Source: Candidatus Woesearchaeota archaeon
GTDB taxonomy: Archaea; Nanobdellota; Nanobdellia; Woesearchaeales; JAGVXP01
Assembly: GCA_018303725.1 (NCBI GenBank)
Contig: JAGVXP010000052.1
Location: forward strand, 1 to 35,226
Length of the DNA: 35,226 bases
Reading direction: 5' to 3'
Below, piece by piece: positions 19,533 through 28,244 of the stretch. Both the position numbers and the translations under genes were made by a program. Each line of letters starts with the position of its first letter. The first letter of the stretch is position 1. Below the pieces are notes generated by a model. That model did not search any database, was not told the DNA's origin, and saw only the letters and a list, made by a program, of their open reading frames with translations.

Positions 19533-20230
19533 CAAAGTTTATAGCAGTTGTTTCGGGAAAGGGTGGGACAGGCAAAACAACAACTGCTGTCAACCTGGCT
19601 GCATCATTGAATAATTTAGGGAGGGATGTTATCCTCCTTGATGGCAATTTAACAACGCCCAACATTGGTATCCATCTTGGAATGGACGCCCCGGTTGGTT
19701 TGTATGATATTTTGAAGGGCAAGAATAACCTGTCAGAAGCTATTTACCTGCATCCATCTGGCTTAATGATAATCCCCTCTAATGTTAATTTGGAGCCGGC
19801 AAGCAACTATAACAAAAAGCTGAGTTCCATTTTATTGGATCTTGTAGGGAAAAGTGAAATAGTTATTGCAGATTCTGCTACTAATCTTGGTGAAGATACC
19901 CTTTCCATTTTAAAATCCTCTGATGAAGCAATAGTTGTTACAAATCCCAATTTGCCTGCTATAACTGATGCCTTAAAAACAATAAAGATAGCAGAAGACT
20001 GTGGCTCTGTAGTGATTGGGGTTGTTTTGAATAGGATAACAAATAATAGGCTGGATATACCGGTAAAAGATGTTAAGAACATGTTGGATAAACCGATTAT
20101 TGCAGAAATACCTGAAGACAAGAAGGTACAAGAATCCATACTGATAAGGCACCCCTTAGTTTACTCCCATCCAAATTCTGCTGCCTCAATCAAATTTAAA
20201 AGATTAGCAGACTTGTTAAATAACGGATAA
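19529..20230 (+). CDS. MinD/ParA family ATPase
   Basis: VVSGKGGTGKTTTAVNLAASL deviant Walker A; DGNLTTPNIGIHLGM. Confidence 0.92.
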   Translation: MTKFIAVVSGKGGTGKTTTAVNLAASLNNLGRDVILLDGNLTTPNIGIHLGMDAPVGLYDILKGKNNLSEAIYLHPSGLMIIPSNVNLEPASNYNKKLSSILLDLVGKSEIVIADSATNLGEDTLSILKSSDEAIVVTNPNLPAITDALKTIKIAEDCGSVVIGVVLNRITNNRLDIPVKDVKNMLDKPIIAEIPEDKKVQESILIRHPLVYSHPNSAASIKFKRLADLLNNG

Positions 20231-20231
20231 G

Positions 20232-20720
20232 ATGAAAAAGCCAGATGACAGTATTTGGAATAAAAAGGAGATTGACAAAGCTGCTAGAATCATTTCCAGG
20301 GCAAAAGAAAAAAAAACAAAAACCATAAAATTTCTTGATAGCATAGTTTATTGGATTGTTTTGGTAATTGGGGTTATAGGCAATTTAATCATATCAATAA
20401 CCCTGATACCCATATTATTAACATTAAACAGCATAGCTCTTTATTTTATAATAATCATAATTGGATTGTCTTTTGGCTTATTGTTTGAGATACTGGTGAG
20501 GGATATAGAAAATATAGAAAAAAAACATCATTTGATAATCAGCACAATAATACCCTTATTTGCTATAATAAATTTTGTTGTTGTAACCATAATTGCCGGT
20601 AAATTAGAGATTAATTTTATGATAAATAATGTCAAACATATGCCCTTTCTTGTGGCTTTGGTTTACTCTTTATCATTTATTGTTCCATATATAGTTTATC
20701 ACTTCATTAAAAAGGAGTAA
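20232..20720 (+). CDS. Polytopic membrane protein in the MinD operon
   Basis: Starts 1 nt after the MinD-like ORF; several hydrophobic helices. Confidence 0.65.
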   Translation: MKKPDDSIWNKKEIDKAARIISRAKEKKTKTIKFLDSIVYWIVLVIGVIGNLIISITLIPILLTLNSIALYFIIIIIGLSFGLLFEILVRDIENIEKKHHLIISTIIPLFAIINFVVVTIIAGKLEINFMINNVKHMPFLVALVYSLSFIVPYIVYHFIKKE

Positions 20721-20765
20721 TTTAGAATAAACTTTATAAAGGGGCCTCGCTTATTTATTTTTTAT

Positions 20766-20858
20766 GGTGGCCGTGGTGTAGTCTGGCTAGCATAAAAGAC
20801 TGTGGATCTTTTGGCCCGAGAGGCATTTGGCCCGGGAGTTCAAATCTCGGCGGCCACC
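20766..20858 (+). tRNA. tRNA-His(GTG) with an 18-nt BHB intron (20821..20838) in the T-arm, position 53/54
   Basis: G-1:C73, acceptor GTGGCCG/CGGCCAC, anticodon loop CTGTGGA, T-stem CCGAG/CTCGG only after intron removal; BHB: CCCG:CGGG flanked by bulges AG^A and AG^T, outer TTGG:TCAA, inner GGC:GCC. Confidence 0.9.
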
Positions 20859-20908
20859 CCTTTTCTAAAAGCGCAATATTTATATAGAATTAAAAGCTAG
20901 TTGGATAT

Positions 20909-21142
20909 ATGAACAGGATAAAAACGTTTTTTGGAAAGGCTGTTTTATTAGCTCCTTTCTTTTTGTTGTTTCTGTGGTTCGGTTCGCTTGTAATAACCAG
21001 AAAAAATGTGACAAGCGGTGTTGAGCTTTCTCCTGGAAGGCTTAATACCTTAGTAACTTTCTTGTTTATATTTATAATTATTTATGGGGCTTTTTTATTC
21101 TTTGAGCTGAGAAAAATTAGAAAAAGCAAAAAGAAAAAATAA
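20909..21142 (+). CDS. Small two-helix membrane protein
   Basis: 77 aa; two hydrophobic helices; basic C-terminus. Confidence 0.6.
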   Translation: MNRIKTFFGKAVLLAPFFLLFLWFGSLVITRKNVTSGVELSPGRLNTLVTFLFIFIIIYGAFLFFELRKIRKSKKKK

Positions 21143-22030
21143 TCACTTTATCTCAAGCTTTTTTGCAACAGCAACTATAGATTCATCATTCAATTGGTTT
21201 ACCAGTTCTAATCTAATCGTTTTGTCTGTTCCTGAGAAGTATATATTTGATGGCTGGCTTTCTATTATCCAGTCATCTTTGTCCAGAACATTAGTCAGTT
21301 TAATTGTTTTTTGAGGCGGTTCAGCCAATAGGGCATAACTAAAGGTTGTATAAACCCTAACGTCTATTTTTGGGATTATCTGGGAATCTCTTTGGTTTAT
21401 GATAGTATAATTAATCCGTTTAATATAGGCCGTATCGTTGCCAGCAATCTCGTAATCAATCCCGTCTATTGATAATGTTACATCATCTACAGTAGCAACA
21501 GCATCCGAAGTTATTGTAGGCAATGTCACTTTACAATCAGAGCTTTTGTTTACTATCATCCCATTAGAGCACCTGTAATATATCACATTTTGTTTTTCAA
21601 CCTGTGATGGGCATGTTGAGCAATTAAGCTCAGGGCAAACCTTTTCCTCGCAAACTGGGCAAGCTACACTTATTGTGTCTTTAGCCCAATCAATTGTTTT
21701 GCAGTTTTCATTTAAGAGATTCAAGAATTCTTCTTCTGTTACATTTGATTCATTAACCTTTTCTGTAAAAACAACATTGGCTGTTATTGTTGGTTTTTTA
21801 AGGTAAAGCGTTCCAAAAGAAGCAAGCCCGATTATTATCAAAAGAAATAATACATTCATTGGGATTTTTTTAAGCAGTATATGCCTTAATCCACTCACTA
21901 TATGAAAAGTACCTTTGCCAAGTTGCTTTGCTCCTTCTTTTAGAGACCCTTCTTGTTTTGGTTGCGGCTGAGGCTCACTAAATCTAGCATCTCCGCCAAA
22001 AATATCCCTCTTTCCCTCTTTATTATCCAT
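21143..22030 (-). CDS. Single-pass membrane protein with exported Cys-rich segment
   Basis: TM NVLFLLIIIGLASFGTLYL; CPVCEEKVCPELNCSTCP. Confidence 0.6.
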   Translation of the reverse strand: MDNKEGKRDIFGGDARFSEPQPQPKQEGSLKEGAKQLGKGTFHIVSGLRHILLKKIPMNVLFLLIIIGLASFGTLYLKKPTITANVVFTEKVNESNVTEEEFLNLLNENCKTIDWAKDTISVACPVCEEKVCPELNCSTCPSQVEKQNVIYYRCSNGMIVNKSSDCKVTLPTITSDAVATVDDVTLSIDGIDYEIAGNDTAYIKRINYTIINQRDSQIIPKIDVRVYTTFSYALLAEPPQKTIKLTNVLDKDDWIIESQPSNIYFSGTDKTIRLELVNQLNDESIVAVAKKLEIK

Positions 22031-22075
22031 TCTGAAGTACTCAATAAATAAAGTTGTATTTAAATGTTATTATTT

Positions 22076-23077
22076 TTACCAAACGCCTGCTATTTTATAG
22101 CCACAAGAACATTTATTTTGTCTTATCTTATTTTGCAGCACATCAAACCCCTGCCTTTTTATCAGCAATTCCTTGCATTTAGGGCAGAATGTGTTCTCGC
22201 CATCTTCAGTCAGCATATTGCCAATATAAACATAGTTCAAACCGGCATTTTCAGCAATTTCCCTTGCCTTAACTAATGTTTCTGGCGGGGTTAGCCCTGT
22301 ATTTTGTAGTTTGTATTGCGGAAAAAACCTTGAGAAATGCAAAGGAACATCTTTGCCAAGGTTGTTTTTTATCCAGAGGCACATCTCTTTTATTTTTTTA
22401 GGATTGCCATTTAATCCGGGGATTATCAAATTTGTTATTTCCAGCCAGATATTATTTTTTACTGACAGCTTTAGGGAGTTTAATACCGGCTCAAGCCATG
22501 CAGTTGTTATTTTTCTATAAAAGCTGTCATCAAATGCCTTTAGGTCTATATTCGCTGCGTCTATATATTTGGATAATTTTTTTAATGGCTCTTCGTTAAT
22601 AAATCCATTGCTGACAAGGACATTTTTTAAACCGCTTTTTTTTGCCAGCCTTGCTGTTTCCAAAACATACTCATAGAAAATAACCGGCTCATTATAGGTA
22701 TAGGCAATGCTTTTGCAGCCATTAGCCAATGCCTCTTCAACTGCTTTTTCCGGAGGCAGGTCATGAACAGCAAATGAGCCGGGCGCTGCCTGTGATGTTG
22801 TCCAGTTTTGGCAGAATTTGCAGTGCAAGTTACAGCCAACTGTTCCTATTGAGAAAGAGCTATGCCCTGGAAGAAAATGGAATAAAGGCTTTTTTTCAAT
22901 CGGGTCAATAGCTATTGAGCAAGGTTTTGCATAAACTAAGCTGTATAGTTTGCCTTTTTGGTTTTCCCTTACCTTACAAACGCCACTTTTGCCATCTGCT
23001 ATAACACAGTTCCATGGGCAGAGATGGCACTGCACTATGCCTTTCTCCCTTTTCTCGTAATACATTGCCTCTTTCAT
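22076..23077 (-). CDS. amrS: AmmeMemoRadiSam-type radical SAM enzyme
   Basis: CHLCPWNCVIADGKSGVCKVREN...GTVGCNLHCKFCQNW (CxxxCxxC). Confidence 0.9.
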   Translation of the reverse strand: MKEAMYYEKREKGIVQCHLCPWNCVIADGKSGVCKVRENQKGKLYSLVYAKPCSIAIDPIEKKPLFHFLPGHSSFSIGTVGCNLHCKFCQNWTTSQAAPGSFAVHDLPPEKAVEEALANGCKSIAYTYNEPVIFYEYVLETARLAKKSGLKNVLVSNGFINEEPLKKLSKYIDAANIDLKAFDDSFYRKITTAWLEPVLNSLKLSVKNNIWLEITNLIIPGLNGNPKKIKEMCLWIKNNLGKDVPLHFSRFFPQYKLQNTGLTPPETLVKAREIAENAGLNYVYIGNMLTEDGENTFCPKCKELLIKRQGFDVLQNKIRQNKCSCGYKIAGVW

Positions 23078-23200
23078 AATATAAATGTGATAACCAGATG
23101 ATTTTAATAAAGCTTTCTATCCAGCTTCACCATTTTATAATACTCATAAAAGTTTATATAAAGAATAGGTTAATTTAGGATTAGATTAGAGGGTGGTATA

Positions 23201-23722
23201 ATGGCTTTTTTGAAGTTTTTAAAAAAGAAAGAAAAACCAATGGAAGCTGATTTGGATGTCCCACCTATGCCCCCCCCTATGGAAGGAGATGAGGAGATGG
23301 GCCCTTTAAGTGACATTCCGCCTCCGCCGCCAGATTTCGAAGAATTGCCTCCTTTCCCTAGTCCTTTAGAAAAAGAAGAAACTTTTTCTAAAGTTGAACT
23401 CACCTTGCCTGAAATTCCAGAAGAAGAAGCCTTGGGGGAAGTTGAAGAGTTTGAGGGGGAAGCTATAGTGGAAAAGAGGCCGCTGCCCAAAGAGGAACCA
23501 ATTGAAGTTACAAAACCAATCTTTGTAAGGGCTGATAAATTTAAGGATATACTAAAGGAGATGGGCCACATAAGGGGCAATATAAAGGAAAATGAAGCAG
23601 CTTTGATTAGGGTGGAAGACCTAAAAGAAGACAAAGAAAAAGAATTTGAAAAGTGGCGTTCAAATTTAGAGGACATACAAAGAAAATTAACATATGCAGA
23701 CCAAGCTTTATTTAAGAGGTGA
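23201..23722 (+). CDS. Acidic/Pro-rich N-terminus plus coiled-coil domain, uncharacterised
   Basis: C-terminal PIFVRADKFKDILKEMGHIRGNI...ADQALF is shared with the next ORF. Confidence 0.65.
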   Translation: MAFLKFLKKKEKPMEADLDVPPMPPPMEGDEEMGPLSDIPPPPPDFEELPPFPSPLEKEETFSKVELTLPEIPEEEALGEVEEFEGEAIVEKRPLPKEEPIEVTKPIFVRADKFKDILKEMGHIRGNIKENEAALIRVEDLKEDKEKEFEKWRSNLEDIQRKLTYADQALFKR

Positions 23723-23727
23723 TTATT

Positions 23728-23961
23728 ATGGCAGAACCAGGCGCGCCTGTTTTTGTAAGAATTGATGAATATAAGGATGTTTTGGATGTGATGGGGCTTA
23801 TCAAAGATAAGCTAAACGAGGCAAGGGAGACTTTAGGCAGAATAAATGAGCTTAAAAATGAAGAAGACTCAGAACTCGAGCTCTGGGATACAACACTGGA
23901 AGAAATAGAAAAAAAGGTAGAGGCAATAGATAAAAATTTGTTCGAACCTCAAATCCCCTAG
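23728..23961 (+). CDS. Coiled-coil protein paralogous to the upstream C-terminal domain
   Basis: PVFVRIDEYKDVLDVMGLIKDKL...IDKNLF; start taken at ATG 23728. Confidence 0.65.
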   Translation: MAEPGAPVFVRIDEYKDVLDVMGLIKDKLNEARETLGRINELKNEEDSELELWDTTLEEIEKKVEAIDKNLFEPQIP

Positions 23962-23969
23962 GTGGCATA

Positions 23970-24362
23970 ATGGCTAAAGAAGAAGAGCTTTTGTTTGTCG
24001 GCGTTAAAGAGCCGCTTGAATTAAGAAGGACCATATTGGAATCCTCCAAAGATGTTATAGAAAGCCTGCAAAGGTATGAGAAATTCAGGGCCATTAGGGA
24101 GGAAACCACCAAAAACATTGAGAAATTAAAAGTTGATGTTAAAGAGATATCTAAACTTATTTCTAAATTGAAGTCTGAATTGCCAACAACAAGCCTAAGA
24201 GCAGAAGAGATGAAAGAGGAAATCCCAGAAAGGGGTAAGGCAGTTAAGGCTAAAAAAGCTAAGAAAAAAGAAGAAAAACCGCAGCAAAGGGTTTTAACTG
24301 AATTAGAAAAGCTAGAAGCCGAGCTTAGCGATATTGAAAGCAAGCTAGGCAGGATAAAATAG
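23970..24362 (+). CDS. Coiled-coil protein, third gene of the trio
   Basis: 130 aa, heptad-rich, 8 nt after the preceding stop. Confidence 0.6.
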   Translation: MAKEEELLFVGVKEPLELRRTILESSKDVIESLQRYEKFRAIREETTKNIEKLKVDVKEISKLISKLKSELPTTSLRAEEMKEEIPERGKAVKAKKAKKKEEKPQQRVLTELEKLEAELSDIESKLGRIK

Positions 24363-24424
24363 ATAACTTTTTTAAAGATACACCAATTCTATTGTCTCCT
24401 ATGACCAACTGGCCAAATATATAT

Positions 24425-24588
24425 GCGAGGATGCCGGAGTGGCCAAACGGGATAGTTTTTGGCAGCAAGGTGCTAAAAATCCAAACTCAAGTTATTGAGT
24501 GATGAGGTCTCCTCAAGAGATCAATGATATGCTCTATGGGCCATCTATTGGCTTAGTGCCTACGGGGGTTCAAGTCCTCCTCCTCGCA
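24425..24588 (+). tRNA. tRNA-Leu(CAA) with two BHB introns: 24456..24484 (position 30/31, 29 nt) and 24492..24542 (position 37/38, 51 nt)
   Basis: Acceptor GCGAGGA/TCCTCGC; T-arm GGGGG-TTCAAGT-CCTCC; variable arm GGC-TTAGT-GCC; removing both introns gives a perfect anticodon arm ATAGA-CTCAAGA-TCTAT and an 84-nt mature tRNA. Confidence 0.87.
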
Positions 24589-24681
24589 TTTTTTTATTGT
24601 AAACAACTCCCAATCAGAGATTGGGGACATTTCTGCTTAGGCTGCGAAGCTGCTTAGTGTTTTCTGTCCGTTACCTATCCC

Positions 24682-24910
24682 TCAACTGCCATACTTCTGT
24701 CTCCGTATGTAATTGACAGTATTCTCAAAATTTTTAGGAGAGCCTATGCAATAGCTTGGATTCCACAAGCCAGAGCCCCAGAAGTACTTTTTCTTAGCTT
24801 CAGGGAAATATTCAAAGAATTTCTTTGCTGTATAGCCCTTTAGCAGTTTAGCAACCTCGTCCTTGCTGTACAGGCAAATGTCTGCCATGAAGTGGATATG
24901 GTTGCTATCA
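24682..24910 (-). pseudogene. IS200/IS605-family TnpA (Y1/HUH transposase) C-terminal remnant
   Basis: NHIHFMADI (HUH) continuing into KKYFWGSGLWNPSYCIGSPKNFENTVNYI; N-terminal portion missing. Confidence 0.8.
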
Positions 24911-24984
24911 TTATTGTGGTTTTGTTTGGGTTTATAGGATACAAATTATTTAAAAAGAAGTAAAAATTGGTTTTCTCGCCTATT

Positions 24985-25088
24985 CTCAAAGAATGGAATT
25001 CCCATCCAGATTCAACAATTATTTTTCTTACTGTAGAATTTTTGATAAGTCCAGCAAGAAGAATGTTTGTGTCAATAACAAGAATCAT
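24985..25088 (-). pseudogene. Truncated PIN-domain (VapC-like) toxin
   Basis: MILVIDTNILLAGLIKNSTVRKIIVESGWEFHS then non-homologous sequence; ATGA overlap with the antitoxin ORF. Confidence 0.75.
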
Positions 25089-25312
25089 CTTTTTAAACCA
25101 AGTTTTCTTGCAACTGAACTATCTACCTTACTAGCAATTTCATCAACATCTTTTTGTGTTAGTTTGCTTTTAGCAGTTAGTTTATCCATAATATCTAAAT
25201 CTTCTATCTTTTGAGTTATGGTTTTTCTAACTACTTCACTCCATCTAATTTCAGAGTGTTCTTTCATCTTTGCATGCAAATCCTCCGGTATTGCTAAAGT
25301 TATGTTTGGCAT
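25085..25312 (-). CDS. VapB-like antitoxin
   Basis: MPNITLAIPEDLHAKMKEHSEIRWSEVVRKTI; overlaps the PIN ORF. Confidence 0.75.
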   Translation of the reverse strand: MPNITLAIPEDLHAKMKEHSEIRWSEVVRKTITQKIEDLDIMDKLTAKSKLTQKDVDEIASKVDSSVARKLGLKR

Positions 25313-25585
25313 ATTTTATCACCTTCTGAGTTCAGAAAATCAATTTTCTGCACTTTATGTGAATAGATGTGATTACACATATATAAATCTTTCTCTTTTT
25401 TTTCGTAAAAACGCCCTAAACAATTTATTAAAATAGCCATGAAACTCTCCGCATTCCATTTCATTCCATAATGTCGAAAGTTAAGTTTTTCGGTTTTTGC
25501 TCATGAGGTAGTCACATCCGCTCATTCAGCTCTGAAACCTTTTACACAAACATTTTTATACTTATTCTAAACTTATTTAACCAAC

Positions 25586-26923
25586 ATGGTAGAAATCAGG
25601 GCAATTGGCGGTTATGATTATATTGGAAAGAATATGACTGCTATAAAAATAAATGAAGATGTTGTTATATTGGACATGGGGCTCCATCTTGATTCTTATA
25701 TTAAGTATACTGAGCAGGAAGAGGAGGACATTATCAAGATAAGCGCAGCAGATCTTTTGAGAGTTGGCGCTATTCCGGATGATTCTGTTATCAATGAATG
25801 GAGGCATAAAGTAAAAGCCATCATACCGACCCACGCTCATTTGGACCACGTTGGGGCATTGATTTTCCTGGCGCATAAATATGATGCCCCTATCCTATGC
25901 ACCCCTTTTACAAAGGAGGTTATTAAGGCTATAGCCAGCGACGAAAAAATTAAGATTAAGAATGATATCAAAACTTTAAATGTTAATTCTATTTACCACA
26001 TTTCAGATGACCTTAAGATTGAATTTATAAATATGACACATAGCACACCCCAGACAGTAATGGTTGCTTTGCACACAAAAGATGGCATAATCCTATACGC
26101 AAATGATTTTAAATTTGACAACCACCCTACTATCGGCAAAAAACCGGATTATGTCAAGCTGAAGCATATTGGGGATAAGGGTGTTTTGGCCTTGATATGC
26201 GACAGCACTGGGGCCAAAAGGGACATCAAAACGCCTTCTGAATTGGTTGCTAAGGAAATGCTTAAGGATGTTATGCTTGGCACAGGAAATAAAGGCAAAG
26301 CAGTTATTGTAACGACCTTTGCTTCCCATCTTGCAAGATTAAAATCCATTGTTGAATTTGGCAAAAAAATGAACAGGAAAATTGTTTTTTTAGGGAGAAG
26401 CTTGGCAAAATATGTAAAAGCGGGCGAAAACATTGGCATAATAAATTTCAGCAAAGATGTTGAGATAGTTAGTTTTGGAAGCAAAATTAAAAAGAGGTTA
26501 GGGAAGATTGAAAAAGATGGAAGAAGCGGTTATTTGCTTGTTGTTACAGGGCATCAAGGAGAGCCAAAGGCGACCTTGTCTAGAATGGTTGACAAGCAAA
26601 TGCCTTTTAAGTTCTTCCCGGAAGATCATGTTATCTTTTCATGCACTGTAATACCCTCAAAAATTAACATAGAGAACAGGGAAAGGATCGAAATGAAATT
26701 AAAAAACCACCATGTAAGGATATTCAAAGATATACATGCCAGCGGCCATGCATCAAGGGAGGATTTGAGGGATTTGATAAACTTAGTAAAGCCAAAACAC
26801 ATAATACCTGCCCATGGCGAGGAGGACATGAAAAAAGCCTTGGCCGATTTGGCAATTGAGAAAGGCTATGAGCTAGGAAAAACTGTCCACATACTGCATG
26901 ATGGGCAGAAAGTAAGGTTATGA
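25586..26923 (+). CDS. RNase J-like metallo-beta-lactamase ribonuclease
   Basis: THAHLDHVGAL; ICDSTGAKR; VTGHQGEPKATLSRM; beta-CASP features. Confidence 0.9.
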   Translation: MVEIRAIGGYDYIGKNMTAIKINEDVVILDMGLHLDSYIKYTEQEEEDIIKISAADLLRVGAIPDDSVINEWRHKVKAIIPTHAHLDHVGALIFLAHKYDAPILCTPFTKEVIKAIASDEKIKIKNDIKTLNVNSIYHISDDLKIEFINMTHSTPQTVMVALHTKDGIILYANDFKFDNHPTIGKKPDYVKLKHIGDKGVLALICDSTGAKRDIKTPSELVAKEMLKDVMLGTGNKGKAVIVTTFASHLARLKSIVEFGKKMNRKIVFLGRSLAKYVKAGENIGIINFSKDVEIVSFGSKIKKRLGKIEKDGRSGYLLVVTGHQGEPKATLSRMVDKQMPFKFFPEDHVIFSCTVIPSKINIENRERIEMKLKNHHVRIFKDIHASGHASREDLRDLINLVKPKHIIPAHGEEDMKKALADLAIEKGYELGKTVHILHDGQKVRL

Positions 26924-26990
26924 ATATTAAAAACGGAAATTATATAAATAGGTACTAATTTACCTTAATAAGCCTTAGGGGGTGCATTAT

Positions 26991-27737
26991 ATGAAACTTA
27001 GTTTAGCTGAACCGACTTATTTGAAAGAAAGCGTTTCTATTATTTCTGAGTTAGTTAATGAAGCAAGGTTTAAGATAACAAAGGATGCAATAGAGTTGGT
27101 AGCAATGGACCCAGCGAATGTTGCTATGGTCATATTCAAGTTACTAAGCTCGTCTTTTACAGAATATAATGTTAAAGAGGATGTTGAGATAGCAATCAAC
27201 CTCAGCAATTTAAAACAGATCCTCAGAAGGGCCGGTTCTAACGATACCTTAAGCTTGGAGTTAAGCGAAAATAACAAATTGAAGGTGCAATTAAGAGGAG
27301 ACTCTATAAGGACGTTTAATTTGCCGATTATAGAATTAGAAGAAAAAGAGCAAAAAGTGCCCGAATTAAAGTTTCCAGTTACAATAAAAACATCTACAAA
27401 AATTTTGAATGATGCTATAGCGGATGTTGACATAGTTGCAGAAAGCGTTACATTTGAAGCTGAGCCAAAGAAATTTGTGATATCTGCTGAAGGCGATTTA
27501 AGCCAGGCTAATATTGACATTAAAGATGGCGGTGACACAAAAATAAGCATGGATGGTTCATCTAAAGTGAGGTCCAAATATAGCATTGAATACCTAAAAA
27601 AGATGATAGGAGCTTCTAAACTGACTGATAGCGTTAACATACAATTCAATAAGGATTACCCGCTTAAGCTGGAATATACAACAGTAGATAAGGTAATGCT
27701 AAGCTTCATTCTTGCTCCAAGGGTAGAGAACGACTAA
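26991..27737 (+). CDS. pcn: DNA polymerase sliding clamp (PCNA)
   Basis: ITKDAIELVAMDPANVAMVIFKLLSSSF...YPLKLEYTTVDKVMLSFILAPRVE. Confidence 0.95.
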   Translation: MKLSLAEPTYLKESVSIISELVNEARFKITKDAIELVAMDPANVAMVIFKLLSSSFTEYNVKEDVEIAINLSNLKQILRRAGSNDTLSLELSENNKLKVQLRGDSIRTFNLPIIELEEKEQKVPELKFPVTIKTSTKILNDAIADVDIVAESVTFEAEPKKFVISAEGDLSQANIDIKDGGDTKISMDGSSKVRSKYSIEYLKKMIGASKLTDSVNIQFNKDYPLKLEYTTVDKVMLSFILAPRVEND

Positions 27738-27770
27738 TCCGTAAAATATATAAATAATTCTTTTAATGGT

Positions 27771-27953
27771 TTGGATATGGATAAGCTACACTCTTTTTTG
27801 GTGGAATGGACGATAAACTATGTGAAAAACAGGGATGTTATTGATAGGAAGATAGAGAATATAGAGGAAGGCAAAGAGGGATTCGATATTGTTGTTAGAT
27901 TTAAAGACAAAACACAATTCTTTATAGTAATGCCCTTCATAAAGGATATTTAG
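27771..27953 (+). CDS. Hypothetical protein, 60 aa
   Basis: ORF downstream of pcn. Confidence 0.5.
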   Translation: MDMDKLHSFLVEWTINYVKNRDVIDRKIENIEEGKEGFDIVVRFKDKTQFFIVMPFIKDI

Positions 27954-27968
27954 GAGGTAATTAAAAAG

Positions 27969-28244
27969 TTGGATGTTGAGAAACACATCAGCTTGGTTAT
28001 ATTTAACTCAAAAAATAATTTTAATGCCGTAGTTGATAACTGGAAGAAATTCATAAACTTCAAATATTTTAATATATACTTTGTTAATCCGTTCTCGCAA
28101 TTAGACAAAAAGTGGATAATATACCCGCACACACACAATAGAATCTGTGAGGAATCTTCTTTAAAACTTGGGCTAAAATCAATGTTTGAAATGGTTGAGC
28201 CAATTGGCGAGGAACTGGCCAGCGCAAGGGTAAATCTACAATAA
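27969..28244 (+). CDS. Hypothetical protein, 91 aa
   Basis: TTG-start ORF in tandem with the previous one. Confidence 0.5.
   Translation: MDVEKHISLVIFNSKNNFNAVVDNWKKFINFKYFNIYFVNPFSQLDKKWIIYPHTHNRICEESSLKLGLKSMFEMVEPIGEELASARVNLQ

Noticed and set aside
24492-24542. C/D-box guide RNA inside the tRNA-Leu(CAA) 37/38 intron
   Set aside because: GTGATGA and ATGATA resemble C/C' boxes, but no CTGA D or D' box is present
27017-27649. 210-aa minus-strand ORF
   Set aside because: Antisense of PCNA
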